This document shows positions 34,099 through 43,252 of a DNA stretch of 64,000 nucleotides, piece after piece. Each line of letters begins with the position of its first letter. Within the stretch, counting starts at the first letter, position 1. Source of the DNA: Saprospiraceae bacterium (GTDB lineage: Bacteria > Bacteroidota > Bacteroidia > Chitinophagales > Saprospiraceae); NCBI GenBank assembly GCA_020631135.1, contig JAHDHU010000001.1, positions 1 through 64,000 of the forward strand, written 5' to 3'. The position numbers and the translations under genes were made by a program. The notes under the pieces are model-generated. The model ran no database searches. It was given only the letters and a program-made list of their open reading frames with translations, and was not told the DNA's origin.

Positions 34099-36531
34099 AT
34101 GAAACTACTATTAACCAGCATTTTCTATTTCACCCTATCAATTCTTCTGGGTCAAAGTTCAAGTCTGACAGGTATTCTTCAAGACAATGAAGGAGAAGCA
34201 ATTATCTTTTCAAACGTTGTTTTATATAACTCGGACAAGACGCAATTAGTAAAAGTCGAAACAACAAATGAGGATGGACAGTTCACTTTTACCAATATTG
34301 TTCCAGGCAGCTATATCTTGACAGCAAGCTATATCGGATATGGAGACATAAATAAAAATGTTGAACTTCTTGATGGTGATGACCAAGACCTTGGATTATT
34401 AATATTTCAATCAAAAGGAATTGAATTAGAAACAGCCGTGGTAACCGCGCAAAGGGCAATGGTGGAGGTTAAGCCCGATAAAACTGTATTTAATGTTGAA
34501 GGAACCATTAATAGTGCTGGAGATAATGGTTTAGGTTTACTTCGAAAGGCTCCGGGTGTACTTGTGGACAACAACAATAATGTAATGGTTTTAGGACGAA
34601 GTGGAATGCTATTTTACATAGATGGAAAGAGATTGCCACTATCAGGTGAAGAGTTGACCAATTACTTGCTTAATATTCCAGCGGAGCAAATTGATAGAAT
34701 TGATATAATTTCCAATCCAGGAGCTAGATATGAGGCCGAGGGAAATGCAGGGATCATTGATATAATACTAAAAAAGCAAAAAAATACTGGTTATAATGCG
34801 AAGTTAAATTCAAATGTCACACGTGGGAGGAGAACGCGTGCCAATCTTAATTTATCCGGAAATTACAGAAACCAAAAGTTCAATGCTTTTGGTACCCTAG
34901 GATATTCATACAATCAAAATTGGAATCGTATGTTTTTTGACAACTTTCAAAACACATTGTTTATGAAAGAAAGTAATGTCATATACAATGATTTTTGGGG
35001 ATCGAATTACAGAATTGGAACGGACTTTTTTTTATCGGATAATCATACCCTTGGGTTTATTATATCGGGAGGAGATACCGATTTAAAAACAGACGTAGAA
35101 AACCGAATACAAATTTCTAATATCTCTACACCTACTCAATTAGACAGTGTTTTATTTGCTGATAATGTAGCTTCAGGAGTTAGAAATCAAAACACATACA
35201 ATCTTAATTATGTATTTAAAAAAGCGGACAACCGATTAAACTTTGACTTGGATTACGGGAGGTATGACAACGAAACTTATTGGGATCAACCAAATTTGTA
35301 TTTCACCGATCTTAACCAAACTCAAGCCCTTAGCGAAGTCATCACCAATTATAACACTCCCGTAGAGATTAATATTTATACAGCAAAAATTGATTTTGAA
35401 AAAGAGGCTTTGGGCGGCAAAATCGGTATTGGATCGAAATATAGCAATGTTGATACGGACAATACTTTTTTGTTTTACGATGTTTTAAATGATCAATCTA
35501 TACAAAACAATCAACGCTCAAATCGATTTGAGTATTCCGAAAAGGTAATCGCAGGATATTTAAGTTATGCTCGAAAATTAAATGACAAATGGAATATGAT
35601 TTCAGGTCTAAGGGTGGAAAAGACAAATAGTAATGGTTATTTAACTGCTTTCGATCCTAATCTTCAAGAAGATCCTGTAATTCAGGATTATGTCAATTTT
35701 TTTCCTAGTGGAGGACTAACTTATATCCATAAACCTAACAAAACTTATACATTAAATTTTGGACGAAGAATAAATCGTCCAAATTATAATGTGCTCAATC
35801 CTTTTAGAACTCAATTGAGTGAAATTTCATTCGAGAAAGGAAACGAAAAACTCTCACCAGAAATAGTAAACAATGTGGAACTGGGTTATACTTTCAACTA
35901 CCGATATAATTTTAAGCTAGCATATAGTTATACAACAAATCAGATAACTAGACTTATTGCACCTGATAAAACTGACTTAAGAGCAAGTTTTATCACTTGG
36001 GAGAATCTTGCCGAGCAAACTGTCATCAACTTTAATATTTCTGCTCCTTTTACAGTTAGTCAGAAATGGAGTTTGTTTCTTAATCTGAATGCTTCTCACA
36101 TTGATAATCAAGCTGATTACTCGGATGGAGACGGAGGAATCGTTGATATTCAAGTTTTCACTTACAGTATTTTTCAGCAATCAACTTTTGATTTAGGAAA
36201 AGGCTTCAAAGGAGAAATTAGTGGTTGGTTTGGTGGACCCGGTGTTTGGGGCGGGGTCTTTAAATATGATTCAAGTTATTCCTTGAATTTAGGACTCCAA
36301 AAGAAATATGATCGTTTAAGTTTCAAGCTTAGTGCTCAAGATGTGACTTTCCAATCTGGATGGTCCGGAGCATCTGAATTTAATGGATTACGAGGAGAAG
36401 GAAGAGGCAATTGGGATAGCAGAACCGTGGGACTGAGCATCTCTTACGATTTTGGAAATTCTAAAATTAAAGCGAGTCGTAAAAGAAAGACAGGAATGGA
36501 ATCAGAATCTGGAAGAGTAAATAACGGATAA
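34099..36531 (+). CDS. TonB-dependent receptor-like outer-membrane beta-barrel protein
   Basis: The protein has 810 aa from ATG 34099, which places the signal peptide (MKLLLTSIFYFTLSILLG, then Q) at the terminus. An upstream ATG at 34045 would put 18 charged residues before it. A carboxypeptidase-like regulatory domain (SSLTGILQDNEGEAIIFSNVVLY), a short plug (VVTAQRAMVEVKPDKTVFNVEGT, GVLVDNNNNVMVLGRSGMLFYIDGKRL, IISNPGARYEAEGNAGIIDI) and an OMP_b-brl_3 barrel follow. This subclass lacks an obvious TonB box and its cargo is unknown. It has no operon partners and converges on the DUF1801 gene. Confidence 0.88.
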   Translation: MKLLLTSIFYFTLSILLGQSSSLTGILQDNEGEAIIFSNVVLYNSDKTQLVKVETTNEDGQFTFTNIVPGSYILTASYIGYGDINKNVELLDGDDQDLGLLIFQSKGIELETAVVTAQRAMVEVKPDKTVFNVEGTINSAGDNGLGLLRKAPGVLVDNNNNVMVLGRSGMLFYIDGKRLPLSGEELTNYLLNIPAEQIDRIDIISNPGARYEAEGNAGIIDIILKKQKNTGYNAKLNSNVTRGRRTRANLNLSGNYRNQKFNAFGTLGYSYNQNWNRMFFDNFQNTLFMKESNVIYNDFWGSNYRIGTDFFLSDNHTLGFIISGGDTDLKTDVENRIQISNISTPTQLDSVLFADNVASGVRNQNTYNLNYVFKKADNRLNFDLDYGRYDNETYWDQPNLYFTDLNQTQALSEVITNYNTPVEINIYTAKIDFEKEALGGKIGIGSKYSNVDTDNTFLFYDVLNDQSIQNNQRSNRFEYSEKVIAGYLSYARKLNDKWNMISGLRVEKTNSNGYLTAFDPNLQEDPVIQDYVNFFPSGGLTYIHKPNKTYTLNFGRRINRPNYNVLNPFRTQLSEISFEKGNEKLSPEIVNNVELGYTFNYRYNFKLAYSYTTNQITRLIAPDKTDLRASFITWENLAEQTVINFNISAPFTVSQKWSLFLNLNASHIDNQADYSDGDGGIVDIQVFTYSIFQQSTFDLGKGFKGEISGWFGGPGVWGGVFKYDSSYSLNLGLQKKYDRLSFKLSAQDVTFQSGWSGASEFNGLRGEGRGNWDSRTVGLSISYDFGNSKIKASRKRKTGMESESGRVNNG

Positions 36532-36536
36532 GGGAT

Positions 36537-36956
36537 TTATTTTAATCCTAAGAATTTCTGATTTTTCACTGAGTGGTAACACAACGCAGCGGCAATACAT
36601 TGTTTAAGCTGATCTTTGGGAAGACTCTCATCTAGGTTAAAAAGTAGTGCTCTTTTATTTTCGTATTTAAAAAGGTCGCCAAAAACTTCTTTAAAGCTGA
36701 CAACTAACTTGCTAGTGCACTTGAAATATAATCCAAATTGATTTGGATTCTTAGCTTTCCAATCCATCCGAATCGTACTGCCCTTTTTTACCAAGTAACT
36801 TGGTTCGCCCCATTTTAAAGTTTCTTCTATTTTTTCAATCTTAAGATCTTTCGCAGTATCTAAAATCAATCTTCTTAATTCTTTTAATCGCTTTTTGATT
36901 TTAGGCGAATACGAATTGAGTTTTTCTTGAACCGCCGGATTAGACTCGATGATCAT
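36537..36956 (-). CDS. DUF1801 domain protein
   Basis: The gene encodes 139 aa with no signal peptide, so it is cytoplasmic. The DUF1801 (YdhG-like) fold is indicated by LRRLILDTAKDLKIEKIEETLKWGEPSYLVKKGSTIRMDW and FGLYFKCTSKLV. The function of the family is unknown; relatives are small NTF2-independent alpha/beta proteins. It follows rnpA by one base and is probably cotranscribed with it. A second, different DUF1801 protein lies at 45735. Confidence 0.8.
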   Translation of the reverse strand: MIIESNPAVQEKLNSYSPKIKKRLKELRRLILDTAKDLKIEKIEETLKWGEPSYLVKKGSTIRMDWKAKNPNQFGLYFKCTSKLVVSFKEVFGDLFKYENKRALLFNLDESLPKDQLKQCIAAALCYHSVKNQKFLGLK

Positions 36957-36957
36957 A

Positions 36958-37341
36958 TCACAGCTTTTTTTCTAAGGACGACAAAACACTTTTTACCAAT
37001 GCCTCTATTTGAACATAAGTAGGCATGTCTTTACCTTGATAAACAAACATTAATTGCATTTGCTTTTGATGATCGATCAATTTGGATTTTGCCTCCAAAC
37101 AATTTATTCTAAAAGCCTCCCTGACCAATCTTTTGATTCTGTTTCGGTCAACGGCCTTTTTAAAATTTTTCTTAGGAACGCTAACCGCAAATAGAGTCGG
37201 ATGTTTTTGTTCATTAAGCTCCTCAATTATGTAAGCCATTTTGAGAGGGTATTTACCCATAAAGGCACCTTCCTTAAAAAGTCTATCAATAGACTTTCGA
37301 CTCTTTAAACGCTCAGATTTGGATAAGGTCTTTTTCAACAC
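36958..37341 (-). CDS. rnpA: Ribonuclease P protein component (GTG start)
   Basis: RnpA is the protein cofactor of RNase P, which trims the 5' leader of tRNA precursors. The protein has 127 aa. The basic signature DRNRIKRLVREAFR lies at 65-78 and the N-terminal RLKSRKSIDRLFKEG at 11-25. GTG at 37341 is the best start; a TTG follows immediately and no ATG is suitable. rpmH, usually next to rnpA, is not here: upstream is the divergent ndh gene and downstream a DUF1801 gene. Confidence 0.93.
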   Translation of the reverse strand: MLKKTLSKSERLKSRKSIDRLFKEGAFMGKYPLKMAYIIEELNEQKHPTLFAVSVPKKNFKKAVDRNRIKRLVREAFRINCLEAKSKLIDHQKQMQLMFVYQGKDMPTYVQIEALVKSVLSSLEKKL

Positions 37342-37502
37342 AATATGAAGTTAGCGCAAATAAATAATCGAAAATATTTTAGCTGAAGTCATTTTTAAAA
37401 CTTCCACTCTTTTGAGTGAGAATGTATTTATTTTAGGTTGAAATAGTTGCAACATACAAGCAACAAATTTGTTTTAATACATAGACAATCACAAAATAAA
37501 AG

Positions 37503-38786
37503 ATGGATAAAATCCAAGGAATACCTACCACAGAAAAGCAGAGAATTGTCATTATTGGGGCCGGTTTTGCAGGATTACAGTTTGCCAAGTCTTTAAAGAA
37601 AAATGATTTCCAAATCATTCTACTTGACAAAAACAACTATCACCAATTTCAGCCCTTGTTTTATCAAGTAGCAACGGCAGGATTAGAGCCGAGTGCCATT
37701 TCCTTTCCGATAAGGAAAGCATTTCAAAACCGTAAAGATGTACATTTTAGAATAGCAACATTAGAAAAAGTTGCTTCGGATCAGAATACAATTTCAACAA
37801 ACATTGGATCATTAGAATACGATCATTTGGTGATAGCTATGGGCGCTGACACCAATTATTTTGGCAACAAAAATATCCAGGAAAAAGCTGTTCCAATGAA
37901 ATCTCTTTCAGAGGCAATAGAACTCAGAAATGTGATTTTGGGAAATTTCGAAAAAGCCTTAAATGAATCAGAAGAATCAAGGGTAAGAAGCTTATTAAAT
38001 TTTGTGATTGTTGGAGGAGGGCCGACAGGTACTGAGTTAGCAGGAGCTTTGTCAGAAATGAAAAACAATATTTTACCTAAGGATTATCCAGAATTGGATT
38101 TTAGTATGATGCATATCTATTTGCTCGAAGCAAATGACAAGATTTTAAATGGATATTCTGAAATCTCATCCATAAAAGGAAAAGCCTATTTGGAAAAACT
38201 GGGAACAAAAGTTTTAACTGAAACTTTTGTAAAGTCTTATGATGGGAGAAATGTAGAATTGGCCAACGGAGAATCGCTTCAAACTGACACTTTGATTTGG
38301 GCGGCAGGTGTAAAAGCAAATCCAGTCAATGGTTTGAGTGAAGAAGTTTTAGGACATGGAGGTCGACTGAAGGTGAACCAATTCAATAAGTTAAATGGTC
38401 AACGTAATATTTATGCAATTGGAGATATCGCATTGATGCAATCAGATGAATATGAAAAAGGTCATCCTCAAGTTGCTCAAGTTGCCATTCAGCAGGCTGA
38501 ATTATTAGCAAAAAATTTAAGACGAGATCAAAAAAATCAGGGATGGAAAGAATTTAATTATAAAGACAAAGGATCCTTGGCAACTATAGGTAGAAATCTT
38601 GCAGTAGCTGATTTGCCTTGGTTTAGTTTCCAAGGATTTTTTGCTTGGGTGCTTTGGTTGTTTGTTCACTTGATGGCTATACTAGGAGTAAAAAATCGAC
38701 TATTCGTTTTTATAAATTGGGCATGGAGTTACCTCACCTATGACCAATCTTTACGATTACTAATAAATCCCAAAAAACAAAGCTAA
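37503..38786 (+). CDS. ndh: Type II NADH:quinone dehydrogenase (FAD-dependent)
   Basis: The gene encodes 427 aa. The FAD-binding GAGFAG lies at 19-24, with NYHQFQPLFYQVATAGLEP following it. The NAD-binding VGGGPTGTELAGAL is near residue 163, and the second FAD contact is in IYAIGDIA. The C-terminus (about 370-420, WFSFQGFFAWVLWLFVHLMAILG and WAWSYLTYDQSLRL) is the membrane-anchoring part typical of NDH-2. The enzyme passes electrons from NADH to menaquinone without pumping protons. It is a single gene divergent from rnpA. Confidence 0.92.
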   Translation: MDKIQGIPTTEKQRIVIIGAGFAGLQFAKSLKKNDFQIILLDKNNYHQFQPLFYQVATAGLEPSAISFPIRKAFQNRKDVHFRIATLEKVASDQNTISTNIGSLEYDHLVIAMGADTNYFGNKNIQEKAVPMKSLSEAIELRNVILGNFEKALNESEESRVRSLLNFVIVGGGPTGTELAGALSEMKNNILPKDYPELDFSMMHIYLLEANDKILNGYSEISSIKGKAYLEKLGTKVLTETFVKSYDGRNVELANGESLQTDTLIWAAGVKANPVNGLSEEVLGHGGRLKVNQFNKLNGQRNIYAIGDIALMQSDEYEKGHPQVAQVAIQQAELLAKNLRRDQKNQGWKEFNYKDKGSLATIGRNLAVADLPWFSFQGFFAWVLWLFVHLMAILGVKNRLFVFINWAWSYLTYDQSLRLLINPKKQS

Positions 38787-38822
38787 ATCTTTGCTTGTAT
38801 CGTATATCAAAGAAGGTTTTAC

Positions 38823-38853
38823 TTCGTTTAAAAGTGGAAACAATGTAGTTTTG
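38823..38853 (+). promoter_or_regulatory. Candidate promoter of the ABC cluster
   Basis: TTCG (38823-38826), a 19-base spacer and TAGTTTTG (38846-38853, exact TAnnTTTG) stand just 4 bases before the ATG at 38858. If this is used, the mRNA would be leaderless or almost so. Confidence 0.4.
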
Positions 38854-38857
38854 TATC

Positions 38858-39487
38858 ATGGTCCAAACCCATAAACTTACATATCAATACGATGGCAATA
38901 ATCAGTTTAGTTTTCCAGATTTAAGCTGCGCCTCTGGAGAGATACTTTTGATTTTGGGAAAATCAGGAATCGGAAAATCAACCTTATTAAATCTGCTTGG
39001 AGGATTGATGCCTTCTAGATCTGGTGAGATTTTGATTGACGATACCAAGATTAGTGATTTAAGTTTGAGTAAACTCGATAAATTTAGAGGATCCAATATT
39101 GGGATTGTTTTCCAAAAGCCTCATTTCATTTCTTCTATAAGCGTAATCGAAAATTTATTGTTGACTCAAAAATTAGCGAAAGTCGGTGTTGATAAAAATG
39201 TGTGTTTGCAAATTTTGGAAGATTTAGGGATTGCAAAAAAGGCCAATGCCAAAATTTCCAATTTGTCTGAAGGAGAGAAACAAAGGGTGTCTATTGCAAG
39301 AGCCATTGTTAATAAGCCAAAACTGATATTGGCGGATGAACCAACTTCTGCATTAGATGATGAAAATTGTCAGAAAGTAGTGGACCTTTTAAACCAACAA
39401 GCTAAAAAAATTGGAGCGGCTTTAATGATTGTTACTCATGACAAAAGATTAAAGGACATCATTGATAACCAAATCATTTTATCATGA
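38858..39487 (+). CDS. ABC transporter ATP-binding protein (LolD/MacB-type)
   Basis: The gene encodes 209 aa. Walker A is GKSGIGKST (34-42), the Q-loop is at VFQKPHF, the signature is LSEGEKQR (136-143) and Walker B is LILADEPTSALDDE (156-169). The family (LolD/MacB/FtsE) works with FtsX-like permeases as mechanotransmitters rather than as classical importers. It overlaps the permease gene by four bases (ATGA). The histidine-rich partner points to metal-related work. Confidence 0.92.
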   Translation: MVQTHKLTYQYDGNNQFSFPDLSCASGEILLILGKSGIGKSTLLNLLGGLMPSRSGEILIDDTKISDLSLSKLDKFRGSNIGIVFQKPHFISSISVIENLLLTQKLAKVGVDKNVCLQILEDLGIAKKANAKISNLSEGEKQRVSIARAIVNKPKLILADEPTSALDDENCQKVVDLLNQQAKKIGAALMIVTHDKRLKDIIDNQIILS

Positions 39488-40755
39488 GTCTATTAAAACT
39501 AGCTTGGAAAAATATCATTGCTAATCCTTGGACATTAGTTCTTAACCTAATTTTGTTTGCATTGGGTATTGGCTTGATTAACTTTTTATTGCTTTTTAAT
39601 GATCAAGTAAAAGAAAAATTCGAAAGCAATCTGGCTCAAATAGATATGGTGATTGGAGCCAAAGGAAGTCCATTGCAAATGATACTTTGTAGCATGTATC
39701 ATGTTGATAATCCAACTGGTAATATTAAGATTGAAGAAGCCAAGCCTTTTTTAAATCCCAAACATCCGCTTATCAAAATGGCTGTTCCGTTATCTCTTGG
39801 GGACAATTATAGATCTTATCGCATTGTAGGTACTACCTATGACATCCTAGATCTATACAACGCCAAAGTAGGGCAAGGAAACAAATGGCTACATGATGAG
39901 GAAGTTACAATAGGTGCAATCGTTGCCTCAAAAACAGGATTAAAGATTGGTGATAAGTTTGTCAGTAGTCATGGATTTGAAGAAGATGAAGACTTGGCAC
40001 ATGATCACTCGGCATTAAAAGTTGTAGGTGTTCTAGAACCCACCGGATCCGTGATAGATCAATTGATTTTAACCAATACCGCGACAATTTGGAATGTTCA
40101 TGCGCACGAAGGCGAAAGCCACGATCATCACGATCATGAAGAACATTCTCATGATCACGATCATAATCATGACAATAGCGTGGAGGATTTATTAAATCAT
40201 CCTGAAGAAGAGATCACAAATATTTTGATAAGATTCAAAAACAAAAAGAACTTTCAGTCATTGAGCATGCCAAGGAATATCAATGAAAACACGGATTTAA
40301 TGGCAGCTTCTCCAGCGTATCAAATTAATAACTTAAACGCCAATATTGGGGTAGGTACCAATGCCTTACGATATTTAGCTTTGCTCATTGCCTTTGTGTC
40401 TGGTTTGAGCATTTTTATAAGCTTGTTTAAATCACTCCAAGAAAGAAAATATGAATTGGCATTAATGCGGGTAAACGGAGCATCTCCAGGCCAGTTGGCT
40501 TGGTTGATTTTATTGGAAGGATTGGTGCTAGCCATTTTGGGATTTGTCCTTGGTATAATTGTAAGTCATCTTGCTTCGGCTTTGATGGGTCAAGCTATGA
40601 GTGATGCTTATCAGTATGATTTTAGCGCGTGGAAGTTTGGACGCAATGAGGCCAAACTATTGATCGCATCTTTGCTTATTGGTATTGTTGCGGCATTGAT
40701 TCCTGCTTTTAAAGCTTTTAAAACGGATATTAGTAAAACATTGAGCGGTAAATAA
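39484..40755 (+). CDS. FtsX/MacB-type ABC permease with histidine-rich loop
   Basis: The gene encodes 423 aa. One helix lies at about 15-37, then a large periplasmic domain (MVIGAKGSPLQMILCSMYHVDNPTGN and so on), then three helices near 290-315, 335-365 and 390-412: the MacB/FtsX layout. Residues 206-230 carry 11 histidines among Asp/Glu in a loop of the periplasmic domain, a probable zinc or copper binding strip. Similar ATPase/permease pairs stand next to DUF3299 proteins in zinc-repressed clusters (the Zrg system of Vibrio is the comparison I have in mind). A role in zinc handling is inferred. Confidence 0.88.
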   Translation: MSLLKLAWKNIIANPWTLVLNLILFALGIGLINFLLLFNDQVKEKFESNLAQIDMVIGAKGSPLQMILCSMYHVDNPTGNIKIEEAKPFLNPKHPLIKMAVPLSLGDNYRSYRIVGTTYDILDLYNAKVGQGNKWLHDEEVTIGAIVASKTGLKIGDKFVSSHGFEEDEDLAHDHSALKVVGVLEPTGSVIDQLILTNTATIWNVHAHEGESHDHHDHEEHSHDHDHNHDNSVEDLLNHPEEEITNILIRFKNKKNFQSLSMPRNINENTDLMAASPAYQINNLNANIGVGTNALRYLALLIAFVSGLSIFISLFKSLQERKYELALMRVNGASPGQLAWLILLEGLVLAILGFVLGIIVSHLASALMGQAMSDAYQYDFSAWKFGRNEAKLLIASLLIGIVAALIPAFKAFKTDISKTLSGK

Positions 40756-40781
40756 CGTCTCCTTGGTATAAAGGTTTTTAA

Positions 40782-41273
40782 ATGAAGATTACAAACGGCA
40801 TTTTGATCATTTTTTTGGCTGTGACAAGTATCGCATTCGCGAATGCGCAAGAGACCAAAGAAATTATTGAAAACGTTGACTTCAAAGAAGAAAAGAAGAA
40901 GAATGTTTGGCGTACACTCGGAAAAATAAGTTACAAAAAACAGTATAATGAGATCATGGGATTTAAGGTGGATGTCCCTGTTTTTTCTGATGATGTTAAA
41001 GCTTTAGAAGGAAAAGAGATCGAGGTCAAAGGATATATTATTCCAGTCGAAGGTTACAAGAGTCATAAAGAATTTATTTTCTCTGCCTTTCCATACAATA
41101 TGTGTTTTTTCTGCGGAGGTGCAGGTCCCGAAACAGTGATGGAAGTAGAAGCAATGGATCCAATAAAATTTAGATCCGAATCCATAAGAATAAAAGGAAA
41201 ATTGAAGTTAAACGCTGAAGACATCAATAACTTGATGTACAAGATCGTGGATGCACAAATGATAAAAGATTAG
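40782..41273 (+). CDS. Secreted DUF3299-like protein with CxxC, metal-ABC cluster
   Basis: The gene encodes 163 aa with a signal peptide (1-22, AFANA then Q). The mature core, LEGKEIEVKGYIIPVEGYKSHKEF followed by YNMCFFCGGAGPETVMEV, follows the pattern of DUF3299 OB-fold proteins, but with a C-x-x-C where those have GACIHxPPP. The cysteines could bind metal. It lies 26 bases behind the permease and is surely in the same operon. The cleavage-site codons consist of the 16-base palindrome at 40832. Confidence 0.7.
   Translation: MKITNGILIIFLAVTSIAFANAQETKEIIENVDFKEEKKKNVWRTLGKISYKKQYNEIMGFKVDVPVFSDDVKALEGKEIEVKGYIIPVEGYKSHKEFIFSAFPYNMCFFCGGAGPETVMEVEAMDPIKFRSESIRIKGKLKLNAEDINNLMYKIVDAQMIKD
40832..40847. 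repeat. CGCATTCGCGAATGCG perfect palindrome
   Basis: A 16-base perfect palindrome identical to those at 17966 and 53735. Here it encodes A-F-A-N-A, the signal-peptidase recognition site of the DUF3299-like protein. Confidence 0.9.
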
Positions 41274-41281
41274 TCCCTGAT

Positions 41282-41785
41282 TTAACTAAACAACTTTTTC
41301 CATCCTATTACACAAATCACAATGACAAGCAAAAACCCTATTAAAAACCATTGAGCCGGTAGGAAGGTGATGGCAATGATATGCGTTTTTTCGAGTACCC
41401 ACATAAATGCAATTAGCGCAGTAAGAATCATTACCAATCCGGATAATTTTCCAAAGCCAGGAATATCTTCAAAACATACATTTCTACGTATAAGGTAAAG
41501 TGTCAAAATCATGGAGAGTATAGGCAGTATTTGAGTATAAATATTTGCGTCAAATACACTTTGCCGTTCAAAAAGAAATAGATAAACATTTAGCGTAATC
41601 GCAAATATGCCTGGTAAGGTAGTGAAATAAGCCAATAAAGAATATAGATAATTCCACGGAGTGGCCGTGCCCTCTTCCTTTCCAAAAATCCAAGCTAAAA
41701 AGGCAACCAAAGGAATGGCTAAAAAATAAAATAAAATCCAAGATGGGTTATTTCCTATGGCTTCAAAACAATCTCCAAGGGTCAT
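41282..41785 (-). CDS. Polytopic membrane protein, unknown function
   Basis: The gene encodes 167 aa with about five transmembrane helices (roughly 16-34, 46-70, 83-99, 112-131 and 138-161). No family is recognised. Short loops contain FGKEEGTATPWNY and RRNVCFEDIPGFGK. It converges on the DUF3299-like gene (8 bases between stops) and follows odhB by 38 bases in the same direction, so readthrough from odhB is possible. No functional link is evident. Confidence 0.65.
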   Translation of the reverse strand: MTLGDCFEAIGNNPSWILFYFLAIPLVAFLAWIFGKEEGTATPWNYLYSLLAYFTTLPGIFAITLNVYLFLFERQSVFDANIYTQILPILSMILTLYLIRRNVCFEDIPGFGKLSGLVMILTALIAFMWVLEKTHIIAITFLPAQWFLIGFLLVIVICVIGWKKLFS

Positions 41786-41823
41786 GTCATATTTATTTAA
41801 GCCTCAAAATAAATAAAAGAAAA

Positions 41824-43071
41824 TTAGACACCCATAAATAGACGAATCGGATCTTCTAGTTGTTCTTTAACCCTAACTAAGAATGTAACAGAAGTACTCC
41901 CATCGATTACTCTATGGTCATATGACATCGCCAAGTACATCATAGGTCTGATTTTTACTTCACCATCGACATTAACTGGCCTTTCTTGTATCGTGTGCAT
42001 CCCTAATATGGCGGATTGTGGACGATTTAGTATCGGAGTACTCATCATCGATCCGAAAATCCCTCCATTGGTAATCGTAAAAGTGCCACCTTTCATTTCA
42101 TCCAAAGTCAAATCTCCTGATCTCGCTTTACCAGCAAGCTCTTTAATTTTAAATTCTATTTCATGTAATCCTAAAGATTCACAATTATGCACTGGTGGTA
42201 CAACCAAACCTGTTGGGGTCGAAATTGCAATTGAAATATCTGTATAGTCATGATAAATCAATTCGTTGGTTTCTTCATCTATGATAGAATTTACATCTGG
42301 AAATTCTAATAATGCATTTGAACAAGCTCTTGTAAAAAGAGACATGAAGCCAAGTTTGATCCCAAATTTGGCAATAAATTCTTCTTGATATTTTTTTCTA
42401 AGTTTTTTAATTTCTGTTAAATCCACTTCGTTAAAAGTGGTTAACATGGCAGTTGAATTTTTAGCTTCCACCAATCTGCTGGCTATCGTTCTTCTCATTC
42501 TGCTCATTTTCTTTCTACTCGATCCACGACTAAAACTGCCTGCTCTCAGCGAAGGACTTCCAGTTGCCGTACTTGGTGTTGAAGGAGCGGGAGGCGCTTT
42601 GGGAGTGCTGCTGGCAGCTTTTGTAGCATCTTCCTTCGTGATTCTACCATCCTTTCCTGTTCCTTTAACACCGCTAGGATCCACATTCGCTTCCCTTAGT
42701 ATTTTTGCTGCTGCAGGAGAAGGGTGTCCTGTTGCGTGATTACTAGTTTGCGTTTGAGCCTGAGCTGGTGGCTCTGGATCTTTTGCTGCGGGTGCACTGG
42801 TAACTTCTTCTTTGGCTCCAGCTGGAGCTTCGACACTGGTATCAATTTTCGCTACTAAGGCTCCGATTTCGAGATCATCTCCTTCGGCAGCAACATAAAC
42901 CAATTTGCCCGATGCTTCAGCTGGAAACTCCAAGGTTGCTTTGTCGGATTCAAATTCACAAATTGGTTCGTCGATGTTTACATAATCTCCGTCTGATTTT
43001 AACCATTGCGATAAGGTTACTTCAGTAATTGATTCTCCAATTGTGGGAACTTTCATTTCGATGATACTCAT
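41824..43071 (-). CDS. odhB: 2-oxoglutarate dehydrogenase E2 (dihydrolipoyl succinyltransferase)
   Basis: This is the TCA-cycle E2 subunit that transfers succinyl groups to CoA. The protein has 415 aa. A lipoyl domain (1-76) carries lipoylated Lys44 in [10 protein letters not shown] Pro/Ala linker, the E3-binding domain ([31 protein letters not shown], about 117-147), a second linker rich in Ser/Pro/Lys, and the acyltransferase core follow. The active site is His386-x3-Asp390-Gly (YDHRVIDG). The core sequence ([21 protein letters not shown]) is of the succinyltransferase rather than the pyruvate type. The E1 gene is not adjacent in this window. Confidence 0.93.
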   Translation of the reverse strand: MSIIEMKVPTIGESITEVTLSQWLKSDGDYVNIDEPICEFESDKATLEFPAEASGKLVYVAAEGDDLEIGALVAKIDTSVEAPAGAKEEVTSAPAAKDPEPPAQAQTQTSNHATGHPSPAAAKILREANVDPSGVKGTGKDGRITKEDATKAASSTPKAPPAPSTPSTATGSPSLRAGSFSRGSSRKKMSRMRRTIASRLVEAKNSTAMLTTFNEVDLTEIKKLRKKYQEEFIAKFGIKLGFMSLFTRACSNALLEFPDVNSIIDEETNELIYHDYTDISIAISTPTGLVVPPVHNCESLGLHEIEFKIKELAGKARSGDLTLDEMKGGTFTITNGGIFGSMMSTPILNRPQSAILGMHTIQERPVNVDGEVKIRPMMYLAMSYDHRVIDGSTSVTFLVRVKEQLEDPIRLFMGV

Positions 43072-43240
43072 AAGAGTTATTTTGATTTATCCCTAAAAAT
43101 AAGGGCTTCTTAGCTTTGAACCTTCAAAATTTGTGATCATTAGTTCATTTAATTAGATTCACTATAAATAAAAATTAGATAAGTCTAAAAAAATAAATTG
43201 TAGTTTGTCGAAAAGACTATTTTAATTCAACACATAGCAT

Positions 43241-43248
43241 TAGTTTTG
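43241..43248 (+). promoter_or_regulatory. Candidate -7 element of the DUF5916 gene
   Basis: TAGTTTTG is an exact TAnnTTTG and stands 4 bases before the GTG start, the same spacing as in front of the ABC cluster at 38858. No clear -33 element is seen. Confidence 0.35.
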
Positions 43249-43252
43249 TAAA

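Noticed and set aside
42437-42739. A 100-codon plus-strand frame opposite odhB
   Set aside because: It lies opposite the Pro/Ala linker of odhB, has no ribosome site, and the odhB frame is certain.
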